The notes: generated by a model not told the origin, from the sequence alone. Counted from the stretch's first letter, positions 1-9,081 are shown. The stretch: 64,000 nt of DNA from Gemmatimonadota bacterium (GCA_028877215.1 JAPPFJ010000003.1:108395-172394), one strand, 5' to 3'. Numbers and translations are program-made.

Positions 1-201
1 ACCGTCGTGAGCCGCCAGATCGGCGCCGCGGTCGATCAGGTACTGAACAACGTCCAGGCGGCGGCGCAGGCCTGCATGGAAGACGGGTCGCCACCCGTGT
101 CTGTCGTCCTGATCAACCGTCCACGGGCGTTCCTCCACGATTTTCTTCAGCGTGTCGAGGTCGCCGTAGCTCGCGGCTTCATGAATGGAACCGGACTCCA
201 T
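1..201 (-). CDS. ankyrin-repeat protein, N-terminal part (runs off window)
   Basis: Reading the minus strand from the ATG at 201 gives 67 codons open to the window edge. The translation begins MESGSIHEAASYGDLD and contains the ankyrin pattern twice: HEAASYGDLDTLKKIVEE, then a second unit ending VVQYLIDRGADLAAHDG. A strong ribosome site (GAGGAG) lies 8 nt before the ATG. No signal peptide is visible, so a cytoplasmic repeat scaffold is likely. The partner is unknown. It is divergent from recG, with a 357-bp gap that holds the recG promoter. Confidence 0.75.
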   Translation of the reverse strand, partial: MESGSIHEAASYGDLDTLKKIVEERPWTVDQDDRHGWRPVFHAGLRRRLDVVQYLIDRGADLAAHDG

Positions 202-459
202 CGTCTTTCTCCTCGAAGGCTTTTGCCAACTCCGCGCCAGTTACCTGCTGGTCGAATTTTCACCGGCATCGTTTGCTCTTGCCGACGGGTCACGGCCCTC
301 AAGGCCACCTGACCGCTGACGCTCAGGTCAACGTACCGTTAAGAGGCGTGAGACATGGCAATGCGCGGTCGCTCACGTTGCAAGATAGGGCGTGGATAGG
401 GGGAGTTCAAGGAAAATGCAGTCTATGCGTGCTCATCCGCCATAAACGGATCCCGTTTC

Positions 460-488
460 TTGACGCATATATGCGGAATAACTATATT
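460..488 (+). promoter_or_regulatory. sigma-70-type promoter of recG
   Basis: TTGACG at 460-465 and TATATT at 483-488 are separated by 17 bp. The expected start point near 495 leaves a leader of about 65 nt before the recG ATG. The rest of the 202-459 gap shows no supported gene. Confidence 0.6.
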
Positions 489-558
489 CGTACGAGCCGC
501 GGTATTCCGCGAGACCAGGGTATCCCTGCAACTCCCGCCAATCAGGAAAGGCCGTTCG

Positions 559-2640
559 ATGTTTCCCGAACTCGACGTCCCGGTGAGTACGGTGCGCGGC
601 GTGGGCGCGAAACGGGAGGATCTGCTGTGTGAAGTCGGTATTTCCACGGTTGCGGATCTCATTCTATTTCTGCCGTACCGGTACGTGGATCGTACGCGGC
701 AGTCGCCCGTCGCCGGGCTTCCGATAGGCGAGGAGGTCACAGCTGTTGCCGCGGTTCGCTGCGGGAACGTCTTGCCGGGCAGGCGGCCACGGTTCGTTCT
801 CGTGCTGGAAGACGAATCGGGCACGCTCGAATGCGTCTGGTTTTCGGGGCATCGATATCTCAGGCGGGCGTTCTCGGCCGGCGATCTGCTGGCCGTTGGG
901 GGCAGGTTGACCAGGTTTGGAAACAAACGGCAGATGGTCCACCCCGACGTGGAGGTGATATCGGATGACGAAGATGGCGCACGAGTCCATACGGGGCGCG
1001 TGATCCCCGTCTATTCGACAACGGCGCGGATGAAGGCGGAACGACTCACCAGCCGTGCATTGCGCCGCGTCATCTTCCACGCGCTGGAAGATGTGCGTCT
1101 GGCGGACCCGATGCCGGACCCGATGAGGGCGCGATTCGGGGCGCTCTCGCTCGGCGAAGCCGTGAAAAAGCTCCACTTCCCGGACGAAAGACAGGATGTT
1201 GAGGCGGCCCGACGCAGGCTCGCGCTGGATGAACTGCTTTACTTCCAGTTGCGCCTTCGGTCAATGCAGGAGGGTCGAGACGAAAAACCGGTGCCCGTCT
1301 TGCCCGCAACGGGCCCTCTTGCCACAAAGATGATGGCGGCGTTGCCGTTCGAACCCACGGCGGCGCAACGCCGCGCGTTGACGGAGATCGGCGAGGACCT
1401 GACGCGGGGCCGCCCGATGCGGCGCCTGCTGCAGGGTGACGTGGGGTCGGGCAAGACCCTGGTGGCGACGTCGGCCATGCTGGCGGCGGTAGACGGCGGC
1501 GCGCAGGCGGCGCTGATGGCCCCGACCGAGATTCTGGCGGAGCAGCACGCCGAGACCATCCGCGCCTTCGCAGACCCTCTGGGGCTGGTGGTCGCGCTCC
1601 TTACGGGCCGACAGACTCAGCGTGAGCGACGCGAGATCCTTCAAGGGCTGGCCTGGGGTCGCGTCCACCTCGTAGTAGGCACACACGCGCTCCTGCAGGA
1701 GGGCGTGGCTTTTGCCAGGCTGGGTCTCGCCGTCATCGACGAGCAGCATCGATTCGGCGTCCTGCAGCGTGCCGCATTGCTGGAGAAGGAATGCGGCGTC
1801 CACCTGCTGGTGATGACGGCCACGCCCATTCCACGGACGCTTGCCCTGACGCTGTATGGGGACCTGGACGTGACGGTTCTGGACGAACTGCCGCCCGGGC
1901 GTCAGCCGGTGAAGACCGGGTGGCGGGCCGCGGTGGACCGGGAAAAGGCCTATCGCTTCCTGCGCGAACAGGTTTCGACTGGCTGTCAGGCATATATCGT
2001 CTTTCCGATGATTGAAGAGTCCCGAGCGAGCGACACCAGGGCCGCTGCCACCGCATTCGAGGAATTGCGTGACGGCGCGCTGTCGGGTCTGCGGCTGGGT
2101 TTGCTGCACGGCCGGCTTCCCGCTGCGGAGAAGGACGCGGTGATGGCCGCGTTTCGAAAGGGATCGCTGGATGTCCTGGTCTCCACGACGGTGATTGAAG
2201 TGGGGGTGGACGTTCCCGGCGCGACCGTGATGATGGTGGAACACGCGGAGCGCTTCGGCCTGGCGCAACTCCACCAGCTGAGAGGCCGGGTGGGCCGCGG
2301 CAGCGCCGGTTCGTATTGTATATTGATCGCCGACCCGGAGGGTGACCTGTCGCCGGACGCGCGGGCGAGGCTGGACGCCATGGCCGCCGCCGGCGACGGG
2401 TTTGAAATCGCAGAGATGGATCTGAGGATCCGCGGACCCGGACAGTTCTTCGGTACCCGGCAGGCGGGGTATCCCGAATTCCGTTTCGCCGACCTTACGC
2501 GTGACGTTGACCTGGTCCGTGCGGCTCGGGAGGAGGCGGCTGAGCTTCTGCAACGGGATCCGCACCTCGAGCAAAGCGGCGTGTTGCGCCGACGCGTCGA
2601 ATCCGTGAACCTGGAGGTGTCGGCCGGCCATTCGGGGTGA
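559..2640 (+). CDS. recG: ATP-dependent DNA helicase RecG
   Basis: RecG remodels stalled replication forks and branch-migrates Holliday junctions in the cytoplasm. The 693-residue product matches the usual family length. The N-terminal wedge/OB domain lies at about residues 60-100. Walker A is GDVGSGKT near 293-300, motif II is DEQH near 394-397, and QLRGRVGRG (motif VI) lies near 573-581. The C-terminal GTRQAGYPEF region is typical of RecG. The open frame extends upstream to 460, but that includes the promoter. The ATG at 559 has AGGAAAGG about 8 nt ahead and starts at the usual MFPELDVPVSTVRGVG. Confidence 0.95.
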   Translation: MFPELDVPVSTVRGVGAKREDLLCEVGISTVADLILFLPYRYVDRTRQSPVAGLPIGEEVTAVAAVRCGNVLPGRRPRFVLVLEDESGTLECVWFSGHRYLRRAFSAGDLLAVGGRLTRFGNKRQMVHPDVEVISDDEDGARVHTGRVIPVYSTTARMKAERLTSRALRRVIFHALEDVRLADPMPDPMRARFGALSLGEAVKKLHFPDERQDVEAARRRLALDELLYFQLRLRSMQEGRDEKPVPVLPATGPLATKMMAALPFEPTAAQRRALTEIGEDLTRGRPMRRLLQGDVGSGKTLVATSAMLAAVDGGAQAALMAPTEILAEQHAETIRAFADPLGLVVALLTGRQTQRERREILQGLAWGRVHLVVGTHALLQEGVAFARLGLAVIDEQHRFGVLQRAALLEKECGVHLLVMTATPIPRTLALTLYGDLDVTVLDELPPGRQPVKTGWRAAVDREKAYRFLREQVSTGCQAYIVFPMIEESRASDTRAAATAFEELRDGALSGLRLGLLHGRLPAAEKDAVMAAFRKGSLDVLVSTTVIEVGVDVPGATVMMVEHAERFGLAQLHQLRGRVGRGSAGSYCILIADPEGDLSPDARARLDAMAAAGDGFEIAEMDLRIRGPGQFFGTRQAGYPEFRFADLTRDVDLVRAAREEAAELLQRDPHLEQSGVLRRRVESVNLEVSAGHSG

Positions 2641-2693
2641 CGCGGGCGGAGGTCGGCTGGCGGCGCCGGGCGGTTCAAACGGGGGGATTGGGG

Positions 2694-2722
2694 TTGACAC
2701 CCCGGGGGTTTTGTGGTACATT
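2694..2722 (+). promoter_or_regulatory. sigma-70-type promoter of the PfkB kinase gene
   Basis: TTGACA at 2694-2699 is followed after 17 bp by TACATT at 2717-2722. This implies a short leader before the ATG at 2750 and argues against the in-frame TTG at 2711, which lies inside the promoter. Confidence 0.6.
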
Positions 2723-2749
2723 CAAAAACTGATCCCGGTGAGGTGGGCT

Positions 2750-3676
2750 ATGTCCGTAAACGCGCGTCGTATCGCGGTGGTCGGTTCAATCAACCGGGAT
2801 ACGATTTGTACGCCCGACGGGACCCGCACCGAGAGCTATGGCGGCATCCTTTACAGTATCGCGGCACTCGCCCGGATTGGGTGTGCCACGATTTTTCCGG
2901 TATGCAACGTGGGGAAAGACGTCGAAGACGCGGTTCGGCGTCTTCTGGGTTCGTGGGGGTGTGTGCAACTGGACGGCGTCCGGTTCGTACCCGATCGGAA
3001 TCCCCACTGTTTCTTAACCTACGATTCCCGCAACCGGAAGCAGGAGACGCTTCTGGGCGGCGTGCCCGCGCTGGCGATCGAGCGGCTTCAGCCTTTTCTG
3101 GGCTGCGATGCGGTCTGCTTCAATTTCATCACGGGAATGGAACTTGAACTGCAGACGTTGCGGGCGTTCCGCCGCGAAGCCCGCGGTCTCGTACTGATGG
3201 ACGTGCACAGTCTCACGCTGGGAATCGACAGCGGCCGCCGCAGGTTTTTTCGCATGCCGCCCTGCTGGGAGGGGTGGTTGGCCTGCGCCGACATTGTGCA
3301 GATGAACGACCGCGAAGGCGAACTCCTTGCCGGCGAGGCCCTGAATAGCGGTGCTGCCACCGCGAAATTCGGCGAGCGGGTCCTGGCTCTGGGTCCGGGG
3401 GCGCTGTTGATTACCCGCGGCGAACAAGGCGCCGATGCGGTTACCTCAAATCCGCGGGGTGGCATTGAAGTTCAACGTTATCCCGCGAGGGCCGCGGATG
3501 TTCCCGTGGATGAGACCGGATGCGGCGACGCGTTCCTGATGGGCTTTACGTGGTCCTACCTCGAAACCGGCAGTATTGACGAGGCCAGCCGGTTTGCCAA
3601 CCGGATCGCGGGAATCACGTGCTGTCTCAGGGGCATCGAACAGATGGCCCTGATCGGCGATTATCTTAGGCAATAG
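2750..3676 (+). CDS. PfkB/ribokinase-family carbohydrate kinase
   Basis: The protein has 308 residues of the ribokinase fold. The N-terminal VVGSINRDT and YGGILYSIAALARIG segments form the sugar-binding lid. The C-terminal DETGCGDAF (about 253-261) is the DTxGAGDxF anion-hole and catalytic-base motif, with the Asp retained and Cys in place of the usual Ala. It should phosphorylate a sugar or nucleoside with ATP, but the substrate cannot be read from sequence. GAGGTGG lies 3-4 nt before the chosen ATG. It stands between recG and the hflKC run with its own promoter. Confidence 0.85.
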   Translation: MSVNARRIAVVGSINRDTICTPDGTRTESYGGILYSIAALARIGCATIFPVCNVGKDVEDAVRRLLGSWGCVQLDGVRFVPDRNPHCFLTYDSRNRKQETLLGGVPALAIERLQPFLGCDAVCFNFITGMELELQTLRAFRREARGLVLMDVHSLTLGIDSGRRRFFRMPPCWEGWLACADIVQMNDREGELLAGEALNSGAATAKFGERVLALGPGALLITRGEQGADAVTSNPRGGIEVQRYPARAADVPVDETGCGDAFLMGFTWSYLETGSIDEASRFANRIAGITCCLRGIEQMALIGDYLRQ

Positions 3677-3748
3677 AAGGTTCGCCCGCCGTGCTTTCAC
3701 GTTCCGGCGGTTTTGTGATGCCGGCCATTTCATCAAGGGGTTTGTCCT

Positions 3749-4750
3749 ATGCAACAATACGATTTTCCGGGTCGGCCGAGCTTCGACCTGTCCCTGAGCC
3801 CGAGGCTTGTCTACTACGGTCTGGGCGTTCTGGTCCTGTTATGGCTGCTCAGCGGAATATATATCGTGCAGCCGGCCGAGCAGGCGGTGGTATTGCGGTT
3901 CGGCAAATCCATGGGCGTGGAGGAGCCCGGCATCCACTACCATCTTCCCTGGCCGTTCGAGTCGGTGGAAATCGAACGGGTGAGCGAGGTGAAGCGGGTG
4001 GAGATCGGGTTCCGGACCGTCGCCGTGGAGCCGGTGCCGCGCTATCAGCAAGTGACCAGGGAGCAGTCCATGTTGACCGGCGACGAGAATATCGTGAACG
4101 TCGAACTGATCGTTCAGTATCGGATCAGCGACATTGAAGCCTATCTGTTCAATGCCGCCGACCAGGTGCACGCCGTCCGGAGCGTGGTGGAAGCGGCGCT
4201 GCGTCAGGTGCTGGGGCGGTCGCCGATCGACGAAGCGCTCACTGAAGGCAAATTCAAGATCCAGAGCGAGATCGAGGAACAGGTCAAGGAAGTGTTCGAT
4301 CTCTATGACATCGGATTGCACGTGGAAAACGTGAAACTGCAGACGGTCTCGGTTCCGCGCGAGGTGGACCACGCGTTCAAGGACGTCGCCAGTGCGCGGG
4401 AAGACCGGGAGCGGCTGCGCAACGAAGCCGAAGCCTATCGCAACGAAGTGATCCCCAAGGCGCGGGGCGAAGCCGAGCAGATGATCCGGGAGGCGGAGGC
4501 GTATACCGTCGAGCGCGTCAAGCGGTCCCAGGGCGACGCGGAACGGTTCCTGGAGGTCCTTAAAGAGTACCGAAAGGCGAAAGACGTGACAGAGGTCCGG
4601 CTTTATCTGGAAACCATGGAGAAGATCCTGCCTGGCATACAGAAATACGTGGTGGAATCCGACGGCAAGGGGAGCGGTTTCCTTAACATGCTGCAGTTGC
4701 AGCCCAGGGCCGCGAGAACCGCTCAACCCGCGACAGCAGGGGGGAACTGA
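3749..4750 (+). CDS. hflK: HflK, SPFH/band-7 membrane protease modulator
   Basis: HflK forms with HflC a large membrane cage that surrounds and restrains the FtsH protease. One transmembrane segment lies at about residues 22-43 (LVYYGLGVLVLLWLLSGIYIV). The band-7 domain follows, with PAEQAVVLRFGK and PGIHYHLPWPFE, then a long charged helix rich in EAE and RGEAEQM repeats (about 220-275). The 333-residue length is normal, although the usual Gly/Gln-rich N-terminus is short. The hflC start lies 2 nt downstream of its stop, so the two are translated as a unit. Confidence 0.93.
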   Translation: MQQYDFPGRPSFDLSLSPRLVYYGLGVLVLLWLLSGIYIVQPAEQAVVLRFGKSMGVEEPGIHYHLPWPFESVEIERVSEVKRVEIGFRTVAVEPVPRYQQVTREQSMLTGDENIVNVELIVQYRISDIEAYLFNAADQVHAVRSVVEAALRQVLGRSPIDEALTEGKFKIQSEIEEQVKEVFDLYDIGLHVENVKLQTVSVPREVDHAFKDVASAREDRERLRNEAEAYRNEVIPKARGEAEQMIREAEAYTVERVKRSQGDAERFLEVLKEYRKAKDVTEVRLYLETMEKILPGIQKYVVESDGKGSGFLNMLQLQPRAARTAQPATAGGN

Positions 4751-4752
4751 AG

Positions 4753-5613
4753 ATGAAAACGTTAATCAAGGCAATCGTGGCTGTCGTGCTGGCGGGTCTA
4801 CTCATTGAATCCGTCCTGTTTACCGTGGACGAGCGCGAACAGGTGGTGGTGACCAGGCTGGGAGAACCCAGGCGCACCATCCAGAGCCCCGGCCTGCACT
4901 GGAAAGTGCCGTTTGTGGAGCGGCTGCACTCCTTCGACGACCGTCTGCTCTACAGCGACGCGGACCCGGCGCCCATTTACACACTGGACAAGAAGAACCT
5001 GATCGTCGACAATTTCGCCAGGTGGCGCATTGTAGATCCTTTGAAATTCCTGAAGTCCGTGCAAACGGTCCGCGGCGCCCAGTCCCGGCTGGACGATATC
5101 ATTTATGCTGCGGTCAGGGAGGAGTTGGGACGGCGGACGCTGGACGAGATCGTCTCCGGAAACCGCAGGGAGATTATGGACAAGGTCACACAGCGCTCGC
5201 GCCAGGACGCCGCGGAACTGGGCGTGGAGGTGGTGGACGTGCGCGTCAAACGCGCAGACCTGCCTGAGGAGAACAAGAAGAACGTATTCGACCGGATGAG
5301 GGCCGAGCGCGCGCGGCAGGCCAAGGAGTATCGCGCCGAGGGTGAAGAGGCGGCTCTGAAAATCCGCGCGGAGACCGACCTCGAGGTCACACGGATCAAG
5401 TCCGATGCGTTTCAGAAGTCCCAGCTGATCCGGGGCCAGGGGGATGCCGAGGCGCTGACAATCTACGCGCAGGCATTCCAGAAGGACCCGCGGTTCTACG
5501 AGTTCCAGCGCACCCTCGAAGCCTATGAAAAAACGCTCGGCGAAGGGACCACGGTCGTGCTGCCCCTGCGCACGGACTTCTTCAAGTATCTGGGTAACAG
5601 GAAACGGCGATGA
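4753..5613 (+). CDS. hflC: HflC, SPFH/band-7 membrane protease modulator
   Basis: This is the partner of HflK in the FtsH-regulating complex. The 286-residue protein has an N-terminal membrane anchor at about 5-20 and then VDEREQVVVTRLGEP, typical of HflC. The band-7 domain is followed by a charged coiled-coil helix (RAERARQAKEYRAEGEEAAL) and the C-terminal FLPL-like end (TVVLPLRTDFFKYL). Its stop overlaps the start of the next gene (ATGA), so hflK, hflC and the metallopeptidase gene are one operon. Confidence 0.93.
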   Translation: MKTLIKAIVAVVLAGLLIESVLFTVDEREQVVVTRLGEPRRTIQSPGLHWKVPFVERLHSFDDRLLYSDADPAPIYTLDKKNLIVDNFARWRIVDPLKFLKSVQTVRGAQSRLDDIIYAAVREELGRRTLDEIVSGNRREIMDKVTQRSRQDAAELGVEVVDVRVKRADLPEENKKNVFDRMRAERARQAKEYRAEGEEAALKIRAETDLEVTRIKSDAFQKSQLIRGQGDAEALTIYAQAFQKDPRFYEFQRTLEAYEKTLGEGTTVVLPLRTDFFKYLGNRKRR

Positions 5614-6551
5614 ACGCCCGGCGGTTCTGCCCGCTGATCTGGGTGGTCTGCCTGCTCTGCCGTCCGGTTGCAGCCGAGGGCTGGGAGCGACTCGAACGGG
5701 AAGGACTGACGCTTCGGTTTCAGGATATCGATCGCGAACGGGCCGGGTTGCTGCTGGATGAACTGATCTCCGGCAGAACTGAGGTCGCGCGGAAGATGGG
5801 CGGCGGGCAGGACGTCCCGATCATCGTCTACGTAGCCGGTTCACAGGCGCTCTTTCAGATGGTTACCCGCGGGCGCATCCCCCACTGGGGTGCGGGTTGC
5901 GCCTTCCCTGCCGAACGGATTGCCGTGTTGCGCCTGCTGCCCGGGCAGCGCGGACAGGTCCTGAAAACCGCACGGCACGAAATCTCCCATATTCTGCTTC
6001 ACCATCTGGCGCGGTCACGGGTACCACGCTGGTTCGACGAAGGCGTGGCCATGTGGGCCGCACAGGAATGGCGGCTCCGGGAAAGCACCGAGCTCTCCTA
6101 CGCGATTTTCTCCGGCGGACTGGTTCCACTGGGTGAAATCGAGGGGGTGCTCGGTTTTTCGTCTTCAAAGGCGCGCCTGGCGTATACCGAAAGCCTTCTG
6201 GCCGTCCTGTATCTGATCCGTCTGGGCGGTCCCGGAACGGTGGCGCAAATCGTCCAGACGCTCGGTACGGGCGTCTCGTTCGACGTCGCGCTGTACCGGA
6301 TCACCGGGATGACGCCCGACAGATTTGAACGCGAGTGGGCCGAATACGCCGAAGGCCGGTTCAGCGCAACGGCCCTGCTGACATCGGCTGGGGCATTGTG
6401 GTTCTATGTGACGCTGATGTTGCTCGGCGTATTTGTTGCGGTCCGCGTTCGGAATCGCCGGATCATCGAACAATGGGACGAGGAATCTCCTGAAGACGCC
6501 TTGCCGTTGCGACTCCGCCTCCGCGTGCGCCGCTCCGGAGACCGGTCGTGA
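5610..6551 (+). CDS. secreted, membrane-anchored MA-type metallopeptidase
   Basis: The 313-residue product starts with a signal peptide (LIWVVCLLCRPVAAEG). It carries HEISH at about 123-127, the zinc-binding HExxH motif, followed by WFDEGVAMW, the usual second part of the peptidase MA-like (gluzincin) active site. A transmembrane segment near 275-295 (ALWFYVTLMLLGVFVAV) precedes a charged cytoplasmic tail. The catalytic domain should therefore be periplasmic. The gene overlaps hflC by 4 nt and coaE by 4 nt. The link to HflKC/FtsH quality control is inference from the operon only. Confidence 0.8.
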   Translation: MNARRFCPLIWVVCLLCRPVAAEGWERLEREGLTLRFQDIDRERAGLLLDELISGRTEVARKMGGGQDVPIIVYVAGSQALFQMVTRGRIPHWGAGCAFPAERIAVLRLLPGQRGQVLKTARHEISHILLHHLARSRVPRWFDEGVAMWAAQEWRLRESTELSYAIFSGGLVPLGEIEGVLGFSSSKARLAYTESLLAVLYLIRLGGPGTVAQIVQTLGTGVSFDVALYRITGMTPDRFEREWAEYAEGRFSATALLTSAGALWFYVTLMLLGVFVAVRVRNRRIIEQWDEESPEDALPLRLRLRVRRSGDRS

Positions 6552-7177
6552 TCGTGGGGGTGACAGGGGGCATCGGCGCCGGCAAGAGCCGCGTTTGCGA
6601 AGTCTTCGCCCGGGGAGGCGCGTACGTAATCGAGGCCGACGAGGTGGGGCGGGCGGCGGTGGACGACCCGGGGGTATTGCGGTCGCTGGCCGAGACGTTC
6701 GGCCGGGGTATTCTGGATGAAAACGGCGTCCTGATTCGCCGGGAACTGGGCCGGCGTGCGTTCGTATCAACTGAGACGCGGGACCGCCTGAATGCCATCG
6801 TATGGCCCACGCTGGTGGAAAAACTGAAGGACCGCGCCCGGAGCGCGCTCGCACAACGTGCCGAACGCCCCGTTGTGATCGATGCCGCGTTGATCTTGGA
6901 GTGGGGGGACCACCACGAGCTGTGCGACATACTGGTGGTTGTCACGGCGCCGGAGACGGTTCGGATTCAGCGGGCGATGGAGCGGAAGGGGTTGTCGGAG
7001 GCGGAAGTCAGGGAACGGATGGCGTGTCAACTTCCGGAATCCGACAAGGTTGAGGCCGCGGACTTTGTGATCGAAAACGCGAGGTCCGCTGCGGAACTGG
7101 AATCGGTCGCGCTTTCAGTCTGGCGACAGATTGTGAAATCCGTAAGGAAGGAGACTTCAGGCAAGTCACCTGATTGA
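6548..7177 (+). CDS. coaE: dephospho-CoA kinase
   Basis: CoaE phosphorylates the 3'-hydroxyl of dephospho-CoA, the last step of coenzyme A synthesis. The P-loop GGIGAGKS lies at residues 7-14. EADEVGR, the conserved acidic substrate motif, follows near 30. RREL/GRRAF and the VVVTAPETVRIQR stretch are typical of the family. The 209-residue length is normal. The start is GTG overlapping the stop of the preceding gene (GTGA), implying translational coupling. A strong terminator 47 nt after the stop ends the hflK-coaE transcript. Confidence 0.93.
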   Translation: MIVGVTGGIGAGKSRVCEVFARGGAYVIEADEVGRAAVDDPGVLRSLAETFGRGILDENGVLIRRELGRRAFVSTETRDRLNAIVWPTLVEKLKDRARSALAQRAERPVVIDAALILEWGDHHELCDILVVVTAPETVRIQRAMERKGLSEAEVRERMACQLPESDKVEAADFVIENARSAAELESVALSVWRQIVKSVRKETSGKSPD

Positions 7178-7224
7178 ATCTGTTCAGAAAGGATCCATTG
7201 TCTGCCTCTTCTGCAGCGATGAAC

Positions 7225-7261
7225 AGACCCCGACGGGATCGTCCGTCGGGGTCTCATTTTT
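7225..7261 (+). terminator. intrinsic terminator after coaE
   Basis: A perfect 12-bp stem (7225-7236 with 7243-7254) around a 6-nt loop is followed by CATTTTT. The stem sequence resembles the hairpin after fic at 8679. Confidence 0.85.
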
Positions 7262-7294
7262 GTGCAGCGGTTTACAGAAAGACATAGATTTAAG

Positions 7295-7368
7295 GAAACG
7301 ATCGTTTTGTAACGACCACATAAGGAAACGAACGTTTCATAAATAATTGACAAAGAAACGATCATTTC
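7295..7368 (+). promoter_or_regulatory. three operator-like palindromes, 30 bp apart
   Basis: Three related palindromes precede fic. Site 1 is 7295-7308 (core AAACGATCGTTT, perfect). Site 2 is 7325-7338 (GAAACGAACGTTTC). Site 3 is 7355-7368 (GAAACGATCATTTC). Their left edges are exactly 30 bp apart, about three helical turns. Site 3 fills the spacer of the fic promoter, so a bound protein would block RNA polymerase. The winged-helix end of Fic itself is the natural candidate regulator. Confidence 0.75.
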
Positions 7369-7375
7369 TTAATAT
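7347..7375 (+). promoter_or_regulatory. promoter of fic with operator in its spacer
   Basis: TTGACA at 7347-7352 and TAATAT at 7370-7375 are 17 bp apart. Operator site 3 lies entirely between the two boxes. The start point near 7382 leaves a leader of about 24 nt. Confidence 0.7.
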
Positions 7376-7405
7376 TCCGACAAGGGAAAGGCGGTTTATC
7401 CTCCT

Positions 7406-8563
7406 ATGCCACGTGTGACCGGCCAATATCGAATTGTCAGCACCCTCGGCGAGGAAGTTCGAGCGTTTGTACCTTTCCCGCTCCCGCCAGGTGATCCACC
7501 GCTGACATTTGACGGTCGTACAATCGGACTCCACGACGCGGCGGATGCGGCCCTTGCTCGTCTCCGGATCGCGGGCGGTATGGTGCCCAGCACCGAATGG
7601 TTTCTATTCGGATTTGTACGCAAGGAAGCGGTTATTACCTCCCGGATTGAAGGGACGCGGGCCACGCTACGGGACGTCGTTACTTTTGAAGCCACGGGTC
7701 GAAGCGAACGCCCCGACGATGTTCGTGAGATTTGCAACTATGTAAAGGCGCTTGCGCATGCCCGAGAACAGATCGCGGACCCGGATGGACTTCCTCTTAG
7801 TATCCGTCTGCTTCGCGACACACACCGAATCCTGATGCAGGGCGTTCGAGGCGAAGGCAAAGGGCCAGGCGAAGTACGCCGGTCGCAGAACTGGATCGGC
7901 GGCACCCGGCCCGGTAACGCTCACTTCGTCCCGCCCCCACCTGAGGAAGTCCCTGAAGCGCTCTCGGCGCTGGAACGATGGTTGTACGTAGACAGCGATC
8001 TTCCGCCGCTGGTGCGGGCTGGACTTGCGCACGCGCAATTCGAGACGATTCATCCGTTTCTCGACGGAAACGGTCGCATCGGCAGGCTGTTGATCGCGCT
8101 ATTGATTGAGCATTGGGGGCTTCTCGACCGACCGCTCCTGTACCTCAGCCTCGCGTTCAGGCGCAGTCAACAGGCATACTACGCGCGGTTGACGGCCGTT
8201 CGCGACGAAGGTGATTGGGAAGGCTGGACTGCGTATTTTCTGGGGTGTGTGCGTGACGCCGCCGAAGATGGTGTTCGTGTCGCAGAGGCGCTTCATTCCG
8301 TCGTGGCACGTGACCGCCGCCGGCTTCTCGCCAGCGAACACGCAACCGTCGCCGCGGTTCGGTTGCTCGACCTCCTTCCGTCACATCCGGTTGTCAACGT
8401 TGCATTGGTTGGCGAGATGCTGGAACTGACGGCGCCAGCGGCCCGCAAGGCCATAGAACTACTTGAAAGCCTCGCCGTGCTTGGAGAAATCACGGGCAGG
8501 CAGCGTGGTCGATTCTATTCCTACCACGAATACCTGGACATCCTGACCGGTGACGAGGTTTGA
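7406..8563 (+). CDS. Fic-domain AMP-transferase with C-terminal winged helix
   Basis: Fic enzymes transfer AMP, or another nucleotide part, to target hydroxyls. The 385-residue protein carries the complete active-site loop HPFLDGNGRIGR at about 216-227. It also has the N-terminal inhibitory helix SRIEGT near 79-84, whose Glu blocks ATP binding, so it is a self-inhibited Fic of the single-chain class. The last 75 residues, with EMLELTAPAARKAIELLESL, look like a winged-helix DNA-binding domain. Its promoter carries three matching operators, which suggests autoregulation. The ribosome site is weak. The target is unknown. Confidence 0.9.
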   Translation: MPRVTGQYRIVSTLGEEVRAFVPFPLPPGDPPLTFDGRTIGLHDAADAALARLRIAGGMVPSTEWFLFGFVRKEAVITSRIEGTRATLRDVVTFEATGRSERPDDVREICNYVKALAHAREQIADPDGLPLSIRLLRDTHRILMQGVRGEGKGPGEVRRSQNWIGGTRPGNAHFVPPPPEEVPEALSALERWLYVDSDLPPLVRAGLAHAQFETIHPFLDGNGRIGRLLIALLIEHWGLLDRPLLYLSLAFRRSQQAYYARLTAVRDEGDWEGWTAYFLGCVRDAAEDGVRVAEALHSVVARDRRRLLASEHATVAAVRLLDLLPSHPVVNVALVGEMLELTAPAARKAIELLESLAVLGEITGRQRGRFYSYHEYLDILTGDEV

Positions 8564-8678
8564 ACGGTTGGCGAGCTCGCCGCGTCGCTGCTGTAGATCT
8601 CACATTCGGACGCTGCGACAGGTACGACAATGGAGCAACAACAACCGACGCGACACCCCAACAGTGCATTTGCAAGAA

Positions 8679-8708
8679 AGACCCCGATGGAATGTTCCAA
8701 CGGGGTCT
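8679..8708 (+). terminator. hairpin after fic
   Basis: AGACCCCG at 8679-8686 pairs with CGGGGTCT at 8701-8708, with extra inner pairing. No T-run follows, so termination efficiency is uncertain. Confidence 0.45.
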
Positions 8709-8868
8709 CGTGTCTGTTGGATGGGGTTTTCGTTGAGCCGAAACGCAATTGGATCTAACGACCGCCGAAATCTGAGGTGATGTCCTGGTATTTGAATCTG
8801 GAAACAACAGGGTGCATCTTGATCCTTACCGCCAAAATGGAAACCGGAATCGCTTTCCAGACTGACCG

Positions 8869-9081
8869 CTATGCGAGCATCAGCCGTTCGCCTTTTGGTT
8901 CCGGTATTGGATCGCCGAACTCCCGAGCAGTGTCGATCCACAGTTCGATCGCCTCGTTGACATGTATGAGCGCGGCCTCCTGGGTCTGTCCGTGGGCCAT
9001 GCATCCGGGCAGTTCTGGAACTTCAGCCACGTAGGTGTTGTCGGTGTTGCTCCAATACAGGATGATCTCGTACTTGTACAT
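8869..9081 (-). CDS. hicB: HicB-type antitoxin
   Basis: The short 70-residue protein has the HicB partial RNase H-like fold signature: YEIILYWSNTDNTYVAEVPELPGCMAHGQTQEAALIHVNEAIELW. The C-terminal DNA-binding part of longer HicB proteins is absent. It should neutralise the HicA ribonuclease encoded immediately upstream. The two genes overlap by one base (TAATG), the usual toxin-first hicAB order. Confidence 0.85.
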   Translation of the reverse strand: MYKYEIILYWSNTDNTYVAEVPELPGCMAHGQTQEAALIHVNEAIELWIDTAREFGDPIPEPKGERLMLA

